The position numbers and the translations under genes were made by a program. DNA of 64,000 bases, from contig NZ_CP097462.1 of assembly GCF_023559245.1 (NCBI RefSeq), positions 868,001-932,000 of the forward strand, given 5' to 3'. Shown here piece after piece: positions 8,118-15,529 of this stretch. How positions within the stretch are numbered: the stretch's first letter is position 1; each line of letters starts with the position of its first letter. The notes under the pieces are model-generated. The model did not search any database. It was not told the DNA's origin and was given only the letters and a program-made list of their open reading frames with translations. This stretch comes from Sphingomonas sp. KRR8. GTDB taxonomy: Bacteria; Pseudomonadota; Alphaproteobacteria; Sphingomonadales; Sphingomonadaceae.

Positions 8118-8483
8118 TTACGCGACGCCGACGAGCTGAAGCTTGATGTGCAGCGTCTCGCGATCAAAGGGCTTCATGACATATTCGTCAGCACCGGCCT
8201 CCAGCGCTGCGCGAATGTGAGCCATGTCGTTTTCGGTCGTGCAGAAGACGACTTTCGGCTGGTCGGAATGGCCGCGCTGACGAAGCAGCTTCAGGAACTC
8301 CATCCCGCTCATCACCGGCATGTTCCAGTCGAGCAGGACCACGTCGGGCATGGTCTGCTCGCAGCGCTCCAGCGCCTCCTTGCCGTCGCCGGCCTCCTCG
8401 ACACTGAACTCGAGGGTCTCGAGAATGTGCCTGGCGACCTTTCGGATGACCTTGGAGTCGTCGACGATGAGGCAGGTTTTCAT
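8118..8483 (-). CDS. cheY: Chemotaxis response regulator CheY
   Basis: This is a 121-residue single-domain receiver. The acidic pocket is VDDS (residues 7-10), the phospho-acceptor is D52 (VLLDWNMP), the switch Thr is near 82, and K104 sits in MKPFD. CheY carries the CheA signal to the flagellar motor, or acts as a phosphate sink in alphaproteobacteria with several CheYs. It lies between cheW and cheB. Confidence 0.92.
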   Translation of the reverse strand: MKTCLIVDDSKVIRKVARHILETLEFSVEEAGDGKEALERCEQTMPDVVLLDWNMPVMSGMEFLKLLRQRGHSDQPKVVFCTTENDMAHIRAALEAGADEYVMKPFDRETLHIKLQLVGVA

Positions 8484-8542
8484 AAAGTCACTCAGTCCTG
8501 TCCGGTTCGGGTCTGGCTTAGGGATGAAGGGTAACGGAGGCG

Positions 8543-8980
8543 TTAAGCCGCTTTCGCTTCGACGCCTTCCACAAGGGCGTTCACGTCGATGAGCAGAAGC
8601 GCGCCCTCCTCGGTGTCGACGAGGCCGGTGCTGACATGCTCCCACCCGCGCCCCATGGCGGCGCGGACTGGCTGGGGGTCGGAGGCGGCCTCGACCACAT
8701 CCTCCACGCTGTCGACGATCAAGGCGTAATGGTGCCCTTCGATCTCCACCACGGCTGCTTCGCACAGTCCCTGGCTGAGGTCGCTTGCCCCAAGATCGAG
8801 CGCGCGGCGGCAGTCGATCACCGTCAGCACGCGGCTGCGCAGGGCGGAAAGACCGGCAATGTGCGGCGCGGCGCGCGGCACGGGGATGAGGGCATCGAGT
8901 TCAACAACGCTTTCCACCGCAGCGGCGGGCAGTGCGACGCGCTGCCCGGCGATGGTCACGACCAGCAGCAGCTCGTTCAC
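8543..8980 (-). CDS. cheW: Chemotaxis coupling protein CheW
   Basis: This 145-residue CheW-fold protein has features such as RVALPAAAVESVVEL, PHIAGLSALRSRVLTVIDCRRAL and a VDSVEDVVEA segment. It bridges receptors and CheA. The GTG start overlaps the cheA stop (GTGA), so translation is coupled and stoichiometry probably fixed. It is a short version with no extension. Confidence 0.9.
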   Translation of the reverse strand: MNELLLVVTIAGQRVALPAAAVESVVELDALIPVPRAAPHIAGLSALRSRVLTVIDCRRALDLGASDLSQGLCEAAVVEIEGHHYALIVDSVEDVVEAASDPQPVRAAMGRGWEHVSTGLVDTEEGALLLIDVNALVEGVEAKAA

Positions 8981-11325
8981 TTGGCACCCCCTTCGGCGGC
9001 CTTGAGCGCCATCATCAATCCGGCTCGGTCGTAGCGATAGATGCTCTTGTCGTTCTTGCGCGCCTCGGGCTCGGCACGCAGCCAGATGGTGCGCGCGCCT
9101 TCGTCGTTGGCGGGCAGCGGCTGACCTTTGGCGGCGATGACCAGGTCGGCCTCCACATCGCTGTCGCTGCTGACAACCGTGTAGCCGACGGCCTCGACGA
9201 TCGGGCGCAGCATATGCTGCATCCACGGGTCGTCGGACGGCAGGCGGCAGACCATCGAGCGATCGGCGGTGGCAACGCCGCTGCCGTGACGGGCGAACAG
9301 CCAGTGCACGTCAACCAGTTCGGCCGGTTCGCCGCCGATCAGGGTGACGCCCTCGACTTCCCCAGCGGAAGTCGCGGCCAGCACGTCCTCCTCGAGCTCA
9401 GCCATGTCGATAACCTCACGGAAGGCCAGGCCGATCTCCCCCTGCCCATCGCTCAGGCGGAACAGGCGGACCTTGGCGTCGCCTTCCGGCACCCGGTCGA
9501 TACCTGCCAGCGGAACAATCGCCTCGCCAAGCTGAACGCGAAGCTGGCCCGCACCCCATTGGATGGCGTGGGCGGGCACTTCCTCGATGCGGTCGACAAG
9601 GCCTAGGCGGACGGCCCGGCGCTGACCCTCAAGAGTACGGAACAGCAGCACCGGGGTGCTCGGGCGGACATTGGCAGTGGCGGCGTTGGCATCGATGATG
9701 CGGCTGCCGCGCTCCTGCTGCTCCAGCTTCACGCCGCCAACCTGCGCCAGGCCCGCCGCGTCGAACAGGAGGATGGGGGAGCCGTCGTCGGCCAGCGTTG
9801 TCCCCGCATACAGGCCCGTCGCCATGACCGCTGGGGCTGCCGGCTTGACCACCAGTTCCTCGTGGTCGTGCACCTTGTCGACGGCGAGAGCGAATACGTC
9901 ACCGCCGGCAGGCTTGAGGACGATCAGGGTGCGCTCCGCGTCGGTGAGCGCGCTTGGCAGGCCGAGAATGTCGGCGAGTGCGACTTCAGGCACACGGCGG
10001 CCGCGGATGGTGGCCACGCCTGCCCCGCCAACCTGCGCCAAGGTCACGCTCTCGCCATTGGCGCGAACGATTTCCTCGATCGCCGAGCGCGGAATGGCGA
10101 AGTGCTGATTGCCGATGGAAACGGTGAGTGCCGGAATGATGGTCAGCGTGAGCGGCACCCGCAGGGTCATGCGGCTGCCGTGACCCGGCTTGCTGTCGAC
10201 TTCGACGATCCCACCAATGCGCTCGATGTTGGAGCGAACCACGTCCATGCCGACCCCGCGGCCGGAAATGCTGGTGACCTGCGCGGCGGTGGAGAGGCCG
10301 GCCTCGAACATCAGAGCATATTGCTCACGCTTGCCGAGCTTGGCGCCGTCGGCGGCCTCGATCAGCCCGGCGGCGACAGCCTTCTCCACCAGGCGCTTGC
10401 CGTCGATACCGCGACCGTCGTCGCAGATGTCGATCAGGATCTGGTTCCCCGACTGGCGGGCGGAGACGGTCAGCAGCCCGATCTCTCGCTTGCCGGCCTT
10501 GAGCCGGTCGGCGGGTGTCTCGATCCCATGGTCCACCGCATTGCGGACGATGTGGGTCAGCGGATCGCGGATCATCTCGATCATCTCGCGATCGAGTTCG
10601 ACGTCGCCGCCCTCGATATCGACCAGCACCTGCTTGCCGAGTTCGGCGGACAGATCGCGAACCATGCGCGGCAAGCCGACGAAGAGGTTCTCGATTCGCT
10701 GCATGCGGGTCCGGGTGATCGCGTCCCGCATTTCGGCGATGATGGTGGAAAGGCGTTCGAACGCGCCGTCGACCGAAACGTCGGCCTCGCTGTCGCGCAG
10801 CCGGCGGGCGAGTTCGTTTCGAGCGAGCACCATGTCGGACACGCCGCTCATGACCCGGTCGAGCAGTTCAACGGAAAGACGAATGGTGCGCGGAGGAGTG
10901 GTGACCGCGACCTTTTCGCCCGCGCTCGGCGCTGGTCCGGTGGTGACGGGACCCTCGGCGCCGGGCTGCAGGGCAGTCACCAGGTCGTGATCGTCGCCAT
11001 CCGGGATTGCGGTTCCGGCGCCGATCATGTCGATCATCTCACCGATGCGGTCGATCACCGCCAATACGGCGCTGACCAAAGCCGCGTCGGGATAGCGGCG
11101 GCCGGCGCGGACATCGGCCAGCGCGTCCTCGGCCGCGTGGCTCAAGGCCTCGAGGCGCGGAAAGTCGAAGAAGCCGCAATTGCCCTTCACCGTATGGACA
11201 AAGCGGAAGATGCAGTCGAGGCGCGTGCGGTCCTCGGGCGCTGCTTCCCAGGCGACGATCTCGCCCCCCAGGCTTTCCAGCATCTCCCGGCACTCGGCCA
11301 CGAAATCGGCAATCAGGTCGTCCAT
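8977..11325 (-). CDS. cheA: Chemotaxis histidine kinase CheA with an extended C-terminal region
   Basis: This 782-residue protein has the HPt domain with H44 in HTVKGNCGFF, a dimerisation domain (about 145-210), an ATPase with N box HIVRNAVDHGIE (258-269), G1 DDGRGID (302-308) and G2 GRGVGMDVV (355-363), then a CheW-like domain (about 388-530). After that come a second CheW-like stretch (about 555-680) and a last segment (about 687-782) with receiver-like spacing. Only about 30 residues separate HPt from the dimerisation region, so no P2 CheY/CheB-binding domain is seen. The gene leads cheWYBR. Confidence 0.95.
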   Translation of the reverse strand: MDDLIADFVAECREMLESLGGEIVAWEAAPEDRTRLDCIFRFVHTVKGNCGFFDFPRLEALSHAAEDALADVRAGRRYPDAALVSAVLAVIDRIGEMIDMIGAGTAIPDGDDHDLVTALQPGAEGPVTTGPAPSAGEKVAVTTPPRTIRLSVELLDRVMSGVSDMVLARNELARRLRDSEADVSVDGAFERLSTIIAEMRDAITRTRMQRIENLFVGLPRMVRDLSAELGKQVLVDIEGGDVELDREMIEMIRDPLTHIVRNAVDHGIETPADRLKAGKREIGLLTVSARQSGNQILIDICDDGRGIDGKRLVEKAVAAGLIEAADGAKLGKREQYALMFEAGLSTAAQVTSISGRGVGMDVVRSNIERIGGIVEVDSKPGHGSRMTLRVPLTLTIIPALTVSIGNQHFAIPRSAIEEIVRANGESVTLAQVGGAGVATIRGRRVPEVALADILGLPSALTDAERTLIVLKPAGGDVFALAVDKVHDHEELVVKPAAPAVMATGLYAGTTLADDGSPILLFDAAGLAQVGGVKLEQQERGSRIIDANAATANVRPSTPVLLFRTLEGQRRAVRLGLVDRIEEVPAHAIQWGAGQLRVQLGEAIVPLAGIDRVPEGDAKVRLFRLSDGQGEIGLAFREVIDMAELEEDVLAATSAGEVEGVTLIGGEPAELVDVHWLFARHGSGVATADRSMVCRLPSDDPWMQHMLRPIVEAVGYTVVSSDSDVEADLVIAAKGQPLPANDEGARTIWLRAEPEARKNDKSIYRYDRAGLMMALKAAEGGAK

Positions 11326-11373
11326 TCCGCCCCTACGCAGCGCTGTTCGCAGCGGGGTCTAGGGAGGAAGGAG

Positions 11374-11388
11374 TTAAGGGGGCGTTAG
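11374..11388. promoter_or_regulatory. CtrA-like box upstream of cheA
   Basis: TTAA (11374-11377), seven bases, then TTAG (11385-11388) matches seven of eight positions of the CtrA consensus TTAA-N7-TTAA. It sits 49-63 bases upstream of the cheA ATG, where an activator would bind. ChpT, which passes phosphate to CtrA, is encoded next door. Confidence 0.5.
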
Positions 11389-11401
11389 CCCTCTGCCGAG
11401 T

Positions 11402-12049
11402 TTATCGAGCCGACTGGGTCGGCAAGTCAGCGCCGATCAGGAGGAGCTGCCCGTCCTCCGGTGACAGCTTGATCGACCCACCGGCGCTGTCGGCAAAGCC
11501 GTGGGCAAGCCAGGCACCGGCCGCCCGTGCTTCAACCGTTCCACCCGTCGAGCCGCGCACCAGCGTTTCGCGCAGGATGGGATCGAGCAACAGGCGTGGA
11601 CCCTCCGCGCGAATGACGAGTTCGATGCCCTTGCCGCCGCGCTCCGCCCCGACGTCCAGCCTGCCGCCACGAACCAGCGCATCGCCAGCGATCATGGTAA
11701 GGTTGAGCAGCAGCTTCACGGCGTCCTTGGGCAAGCGTCCCTCGGGCACCATCCAGCCAAGCTCGATCTTCTTTTCGGCGCCGAACAGGCCCTCAATCGC
11801 GGCCTGCGCCTCGCGGGTATCGATCTCCGCGCCGAAGCCGCCTCCGGCGCCGAAGGCCAGCCGAAAGAACTTCAGCTTGTTGGCGCTCGCCCGCGCGCTC
11901 TCGGCCAGCAACTCCAGGCACTTGGCGCGCATCTCGGGGTCCTGCTCGTCGGCGAGCAGTTCGATTCCGTTGTTGAGGGCGCCAACCGGCGACAGCAGGT
12001 CGTGGCACAGCCGGGAGCAAAGCAGACTGGCGAGATCGATCGCGTTCAT
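11402..12049 (-). CDS. chpT: Histidine phosphotransferase ChpT
   Basis: This 215-residue protein begins IDLASLLCSRLCHDLLSPVGALNNG, with the phospho-accepting His at about residue 15 in the CHDLLSP motif. The C-terminal half resembles a degenerate histidine-kinase ATPase fold, as in ChpT. ChpT transfers phosphate from the CckA receiver to CtrA and CpdR, which govern the cell cycle in Caulobacter and flagellar or motility genes in sphingomonads. It sits just before cheA on the same strand. The ATG at 12049 was chosen because the motif follows at once. Confidence 0.88.
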   Translation of the reverse strand: MNAIDLASLLCSRLCHDLLSPVGALNNGIELLADEQDPEMRAKCLELLAESARASANKLKFFRLAFGAGGGFGAEIDTREAQAAIEGLFGAEKKIELGWMVPEGRLPKDAVKLLLNLTMIAGDALVRGGRLDVGAERGGKGIELVIRAEGPRLLLDPILRETLVRGSTGGTVEARAAGAWLAHGFADSAGGSIKLSPEDGQLLLIGADLPTQSAR

Positions 12050-12127
12050 AGGTTGCGTTCGTGGCCGATGGCGCGAATCCGCGCAAGGGCTTGAACTACG
12101 ACCGGCAACTTCCGATTTCAGGCTGGA

Positions 12128-13081
12128 ATGACCGGGGGGTTGCAGATCATCGACGTGGCGCTGGCGCCGGGCCATGCGGGTTGGCGGCTCGACCGCGCGC
12201 TTGCAGACGCCCTGCCCAGCCTGTCGCGTGAACGGCTGAAGGCGCTCGTTAAGTCGGGGGCGCTCGAGCGTTCGGGTACCCCCGTGTGCGACCCAGCCCT
12301 CAAGGTTACTGGCGACGAAGCGTTCCGGCTGTCGGTGCCTGAGGCGACGCCGGCCCACAATGAAGCACAGGACATTCCGCTCAACATCGTGTTCGAGGAC
12401 GAACATCTGCTGGTCGTCGACAAGCCGGCGGGGCTGGTGGTCCATCCGGCCGCAGGCAATCTCGACGGAACGCTGGTCAACGCGCTGCTCCACCATTGCG
12501 CCGGACGGCTGAGCGGGATCGGCGGAGTGGCACGGCCGGGGATCGTCCACCGAACCGACAAGGACACTTCGGGTCTGCTGGTGGTCGCCAAGAACGACGT
12601 CGCCCATGAAGGCCTTGCCAAGCAATTCGCCGCACACAGCATCGACCGGCGCTATCTGGCGGCAGTCGCCGGCATTCCGAAGACGGCCGAAGGGACGGTG
12701 GACGCGCCGCTCGCCCGCTCGTCCAGCGATCGCAAGAAGATCGCTATCGTGGGGGATGGCCGGGGCAAGCGCGCGGTGACCCACTGGACTCGATTGAAGA
12801 CGGGTGGCGGGGCGGCGCTGGTCGAGTGCCGACTGGAGACCGGGCGGACCCACCAGGTGCGCGTGCACATGGCGTCGATCGGGCATCCGTTACTCGGAGA
12901 CCCGGTCTATGGGCGCTATGGCAAGCGTTTGCAGGAACTGCTCAAGGGGATGGGTTTCCACCGGCAAGCGCTGCATGCGGCGGTCCTGGGCTTCACCCAC
13001 CCTATAACGAAGCACAGGCTATCGTTTCAGTCAGCGGTTCCAGAGGACATGCAGGAACTGTTCACGGCGCTTGGTGTATAG
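12128..13081 (+). CDS. RluD-family pseudouridine synthase
   Basis: An N-terminal S4-like RNA-binding domain (LDRALADALPSLSRERLKALVKSG, residues 21-44) is followed by a pseudouridine synthase domain. The catalytic Asp is D144 in GIVHRTDKDTSGLLV. The usual motif is HRLDxDTSG, so Thr143 replaces Leu. ETGRTHQVRVHMASIGHPLLGDPVYG is also intact near residues 237-262. RluD modifies 23S rRNA helix 69; RluA/RluC-type targets cannot be excluded. It precedes rpoH, as is common in alphaproteobacteria. Confidence 0.88.
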   Translation: MTGGLQIIDVALAPGHAGWRLDRALADALPSLSRERLKALVKSGALERSGTPVCDPALKVTGDEAFRLSVPEATPAHNEAQDIPLNIVFEDEHLLVVDKPAGLVVHPAAGNLDGTLVNALLHHCAGRLSGIGGVARPGIVHRTDKDTSGLLVVAKNDVAHEGLAKQFAAHSIDRRYLAAVAGIPKTAEGTVDAPLARSSSDRKKIAIVGDGRGKRAVTHWTRLKTGGGAALVECRLETGRTHQVRVHMASIGHPLLGDPVYGRYGKRLQELLKGMGFHRQALHAAVLGFTHPITKHRLSFQSAVPEDMQELFTALGV

Positions 13082-13146
13082 GATTTAGGAGGCTAGAGCG
13101 GCTCGATTTCAAAGACCGCTCGGCCTGGGAAGGAACGCTAGAACTC

Positions 13147-14052
13147 ATGGCACAGGCGAAGGCACTTTCGATCCCCGCAGCGGGCGGTGAGGCTGGCCTC
13201 AACCGCTACCTGTCGGAGATCAAGAAGTTTCCGATCCTCGCTCCCGAGGAGGAATTCATGCTCGCCAAGGCCTGGCGCGAGCACGGCGACACTGACGCCG
13301 CGGCCAAGCTGGTCAACAGCCACCTGCGGCTCGTCGCCAAGATCGCGATGGGCTACCGTGGCTATGGCCTGCCTGTGTCCGAGCTGATCTCCGAGGGCAA
13401 CATCGGCCTGATGCAGGGCGTCAAGAAGTTCGAGCCGGACCGGGGCTTCCGCCTGGCGACCTACGCCATGTGGTGGATCAGGGCGTCGATCCAGGAATTC
13501 ATCCTGCGCTCGTGGAGCCTAGTGAAGATGGGCACCACCGCCGCGCAGAAGAAGCTGTTCTTCAACCTGCGCCGGATGAAGAACCAGATCGACGCATTCG
13601 AAGAGGGCGATCTCAAGCCCGCGGATGTGACCAAGATCGCCACCGACCTCGGCGTCACCGAGGACGAGGTCATCTCGATGAACCGCCGCATGTCGATGGG
13701 CGGCGACACCAGTCTCAATGCGCCGCTGCGGGGCAATGAGGATGGCGAGAGCCAGTGGCAGGACTTCCTGATGGATCACGGTCCGCTGCAGGACGAGATC
13801 ATCGCCGAGGACGAAGAGAAGAAGGTCCGGCACGAGCTACTTGGAAGGGCGATGGAATCGCTCAACGACCGTGAGCGGCATATCCTGGCCGAGCGGCGGC
13901 TGGCGGACGACCCGAAGACGCTGGAGGAGTTGAGCCAGGTCTATGGCGTCAGCCGCGAGCGGATCCGTCAGATCGAGGTTCGCGCCTTTGAGAAGCTGCA
14001 GGGCGCCCTGCTTCGGATCGCGGGCGAACAGCGGCTTCTGCCGGCGGCCTAA
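13147..14052 (+). CDS. rpoH: RNA polymerase heat-shock sigma factor RpoH (sigma-32)
   Basis: The protein is 301 residues with region 1.2 (GLNRYLSEIKKFPIL), region 2 (LISEGNIGLMQGVKKFEPDRGFRLATYAMWWIRASIQEFIL), the RpoH-box-like QKKLFFNLRR, and region 4 (YGVSRERIRQIEVRAFEKL). It directs transcription of heat-shock genes. The start at 13147 has AAGGAA upstream; longer in-frame upstream sequence overlaps the rluD-type gene and is not needed. A small inverted repeat (GAGCGG 13096-13101, CCGCTC 13116-13121) lies in its leader. A matching promoter precedes clpP. Confidence 0.96.
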   Translation: MAQAKALSIPAAGGEAGLNRYLSEIKKFPILAPEEEFMLAKAWREHGDTDAAAKLVNSHLRLVAKIAMGYRGYGLPVSELISEGNIGLMQGVKKFEPDRGFRLATYAMWWIRASIQEFILRSWSLVKMGTTAAQKKLFFNLRRMKNQIDAFEEGDLKPADVTKIATDLGVTEDEVISMNRRMSMGGDTSLNAPLRGNEDGESQWQDFLMDHGPLQDEIIAEDEEKKVRHELLGRAMESLNDRERHILAERRLADDPKTLEELSQVYGVSRERIRQIEVRAFEKLQGALLRIAGEQRLLPAA

Positions 14053-14066
14053 GTCGACAACACGGG

Positions 14067-14089
14067 GCCCCGCTCAGCATGAGCGGGGC
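14067..14089. terminator. Hairpin between convergent rpoH and yihY-like genes
   Basis: GCCCCGCTCA (14067-14076) and TGAGCGGGGC (14080-14089) form a perfect ten-pair stem with a GCA loop. No long T-run follows on either strand, but the site between two convergent stops suggests a two-way terminator. Confidence 0.7.
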
Positions 14090-15343
14090 TTACCTGCGCT
14101 TCCACAACGCCAGCCCGGCCGCGGTCACGAGTAGCGCTGCGCCCGTCTTCTCTCGGCCACGCCGCTTGAGCATGCCCAGGCCGACCGTCGCGAGGCCCGA
14201 CGAGATCATCGAAATCTTGCGCGCACCCGCCATCTGGCCCGCGCGCGAACTGACTCGCGAGACCAAGTAGCTGTGGTCACTCGGCGGCGCTGGCGGATTG
14301 GCTGGTGGTGAACCTTTCTCCTTGGCACCGCTCCGTGACAGACCAGCGGACTGCGTGGGCTCATCCTTCGTGTCGGTCTGGCCGGCGGCGACATGATCCG
14401 CACTCCAGGCGCCGCGCTGACCAAGGGCCTTCTCCGGTCCGCTGGTCGTGTCCCGCTCCGTCTGATGCTCGATCTCGCTGTTCAATTCGGCGGCGAACAG
14501 CAGCAGGTACGAGGAGAGATAGAGCCAGGTGAGCATCACCACGATGGCGCTGAGGCTGCCGTAGGTGGCCCCGTAATTGCCGAAGCTCTTGACGTAGAAG
14601 CCGAAGCCGAGCGTCAGGAAGATCCAGCCGAAGGCGAAGAGCAGGGAACCCGGGGTGAGCCAGGTCCACTTCGCTTTGTCGCGTGACGGCCCATAGCGAA
14701 ACAGCGTGGCCGCGGCAGCTGCGGCGACCGCGCCGAGCAGGACATAAGTCAGCAGCTGGAAGAGAAAGGAGCCAACCGGCCCGATGTCTGGCAGCAACTT
14801 CTGCAGCGCGGCGAGGACACCGATGGCACCGCCGGCAATCAACGCCAGCAGGACTGCCGCGACCGTCATCAGCAGCGCCAGCACAGTCTTCTTGAGGAAG
14901 CTCCGGCTCTCTTCTTCCTCGTAGGCGATGTTGAGCGCGATCACGATCGAACCGGCGGCATTGCGGGCGCCCCACAAGGCGATCACCAGCGCCAGAAGCA
15001 GACCGAACCCTTTCTTGCCGCCGCTGGTGTGGACGACATTGACCAGTTGCTGGCCGATCAGCTGCCCTGCCTCACCGGGCAGCATTTTCGTGATCGAACT
15101 GGCATGGCGGACCACCGTCTCTGGATCCGCGACGAGGCCGTAAGTGAGGACCGTCGCCCCAAGCAGCGGGACGAGCGCCAGGAAGCCGTAGAATGCGACG
15201 CCGGCGGCGACGATCGGGACATTGTCCTCGCCGGTCTCCTTCCACGCGCGAAGGGCGATCTCCTTCCAGCCCTGCGCGGGGATTTCGGTCGGCTTGCCGG
15301 CGGTGCGGCCGTGGTCAGCAGATGTTTCGGCAGCGGTGGCCAT
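14090..15343 (-). CDS. YihY/BrkB-family inner-membrane protein with C-terminal tail
   Basis: The first 285 or so residues are the YihY/BrkB domain with six membrane segments, including DNVPIVAAGVAFYGFLALVPLLGA and YGATYGSLSAIVVMLTWLYLSSY. Function in this family is unsettled; it was once called ribonuclease BN in error. A hydrophilic linker of about 80 residues leads to a short hydrophobic C-terminal segment (GAALLVTAAGLALWKRR), which is not part of the core family. ATG at 15343 has an upstream AAGGAG at a longer than normal distance; 15367 is the alternative. Confidence 0.82.
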   Translation of the reverse strand: MATAAETSADHGRTAGKPTEIPAQGWKEIALRAWKETGEDNVPIVAAGVAFYGFLALVPLLGATVLTYGLVADPETVVRHASSITKMLPGEAGQLIGQQLVNVVHTSGGKKGFGLLLALVIALWGARNAAGSIVIALNIAYEEEESRSFLKKTVLALLMTVAAVLLALIAGGAIGVLAALQKLLPDIGPVGSFLFQLLTYVLLGAVAAAAAATLFRYGPSRDKAKWTWLTPGSLLFAFGWIFLTLGFGFYVKSFGNYGATYGSLSAIVVMLTWLYLSSYLLLFAAELNSEIEHQTERDTTSGPEKALGQRGAWSADHVAAGQTDTKDEPTQSAGLSRSGAKEKGSPPANPPAPPSDHSYLVSRVSSRAGQMAGARKISMISSGLATVGLGMLKRRGREKTGAALLVTAAGLALWKRR

Positions 15344-15529
15344 GGACGAAGGGGCTCCTTTTGCCATGCAGAACAGAAGGGCGCGCCTGCCCGTTCCGAC
15401 GGATCGCTTCACCGCATCGGCCACTTGCCTTCTTTGGCTAACAGGCAGACGCTTCCCGGTCCCAGAAGGCGCGTGAGGCGCCCTTGAAGGCGACTCGCCG
15501 CCCGAGTTTCGGACGAAGGAGAGTCGCAC

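Noticed and set aside
8531..8550. Possible CtrA-like site near the cheW end (TAAC ... TTAA)
   Set aside because: The spacer is eight bases and one half is poor; it does not fit TTAA-N7-TTAA.
9862..11388. 508-codon plus-strand frame opposite cheA
   Set aside because: Shadow of cheA: no motif, and composition typical of antisense GC-rich sequence.
15483..15515. Sigma-32-like CTTGAA ... CCCGAG before the EF-G-like gene
   Set aside because: The implied start point falls on the ribosome site, so a usable message would not result; spacing is also short.
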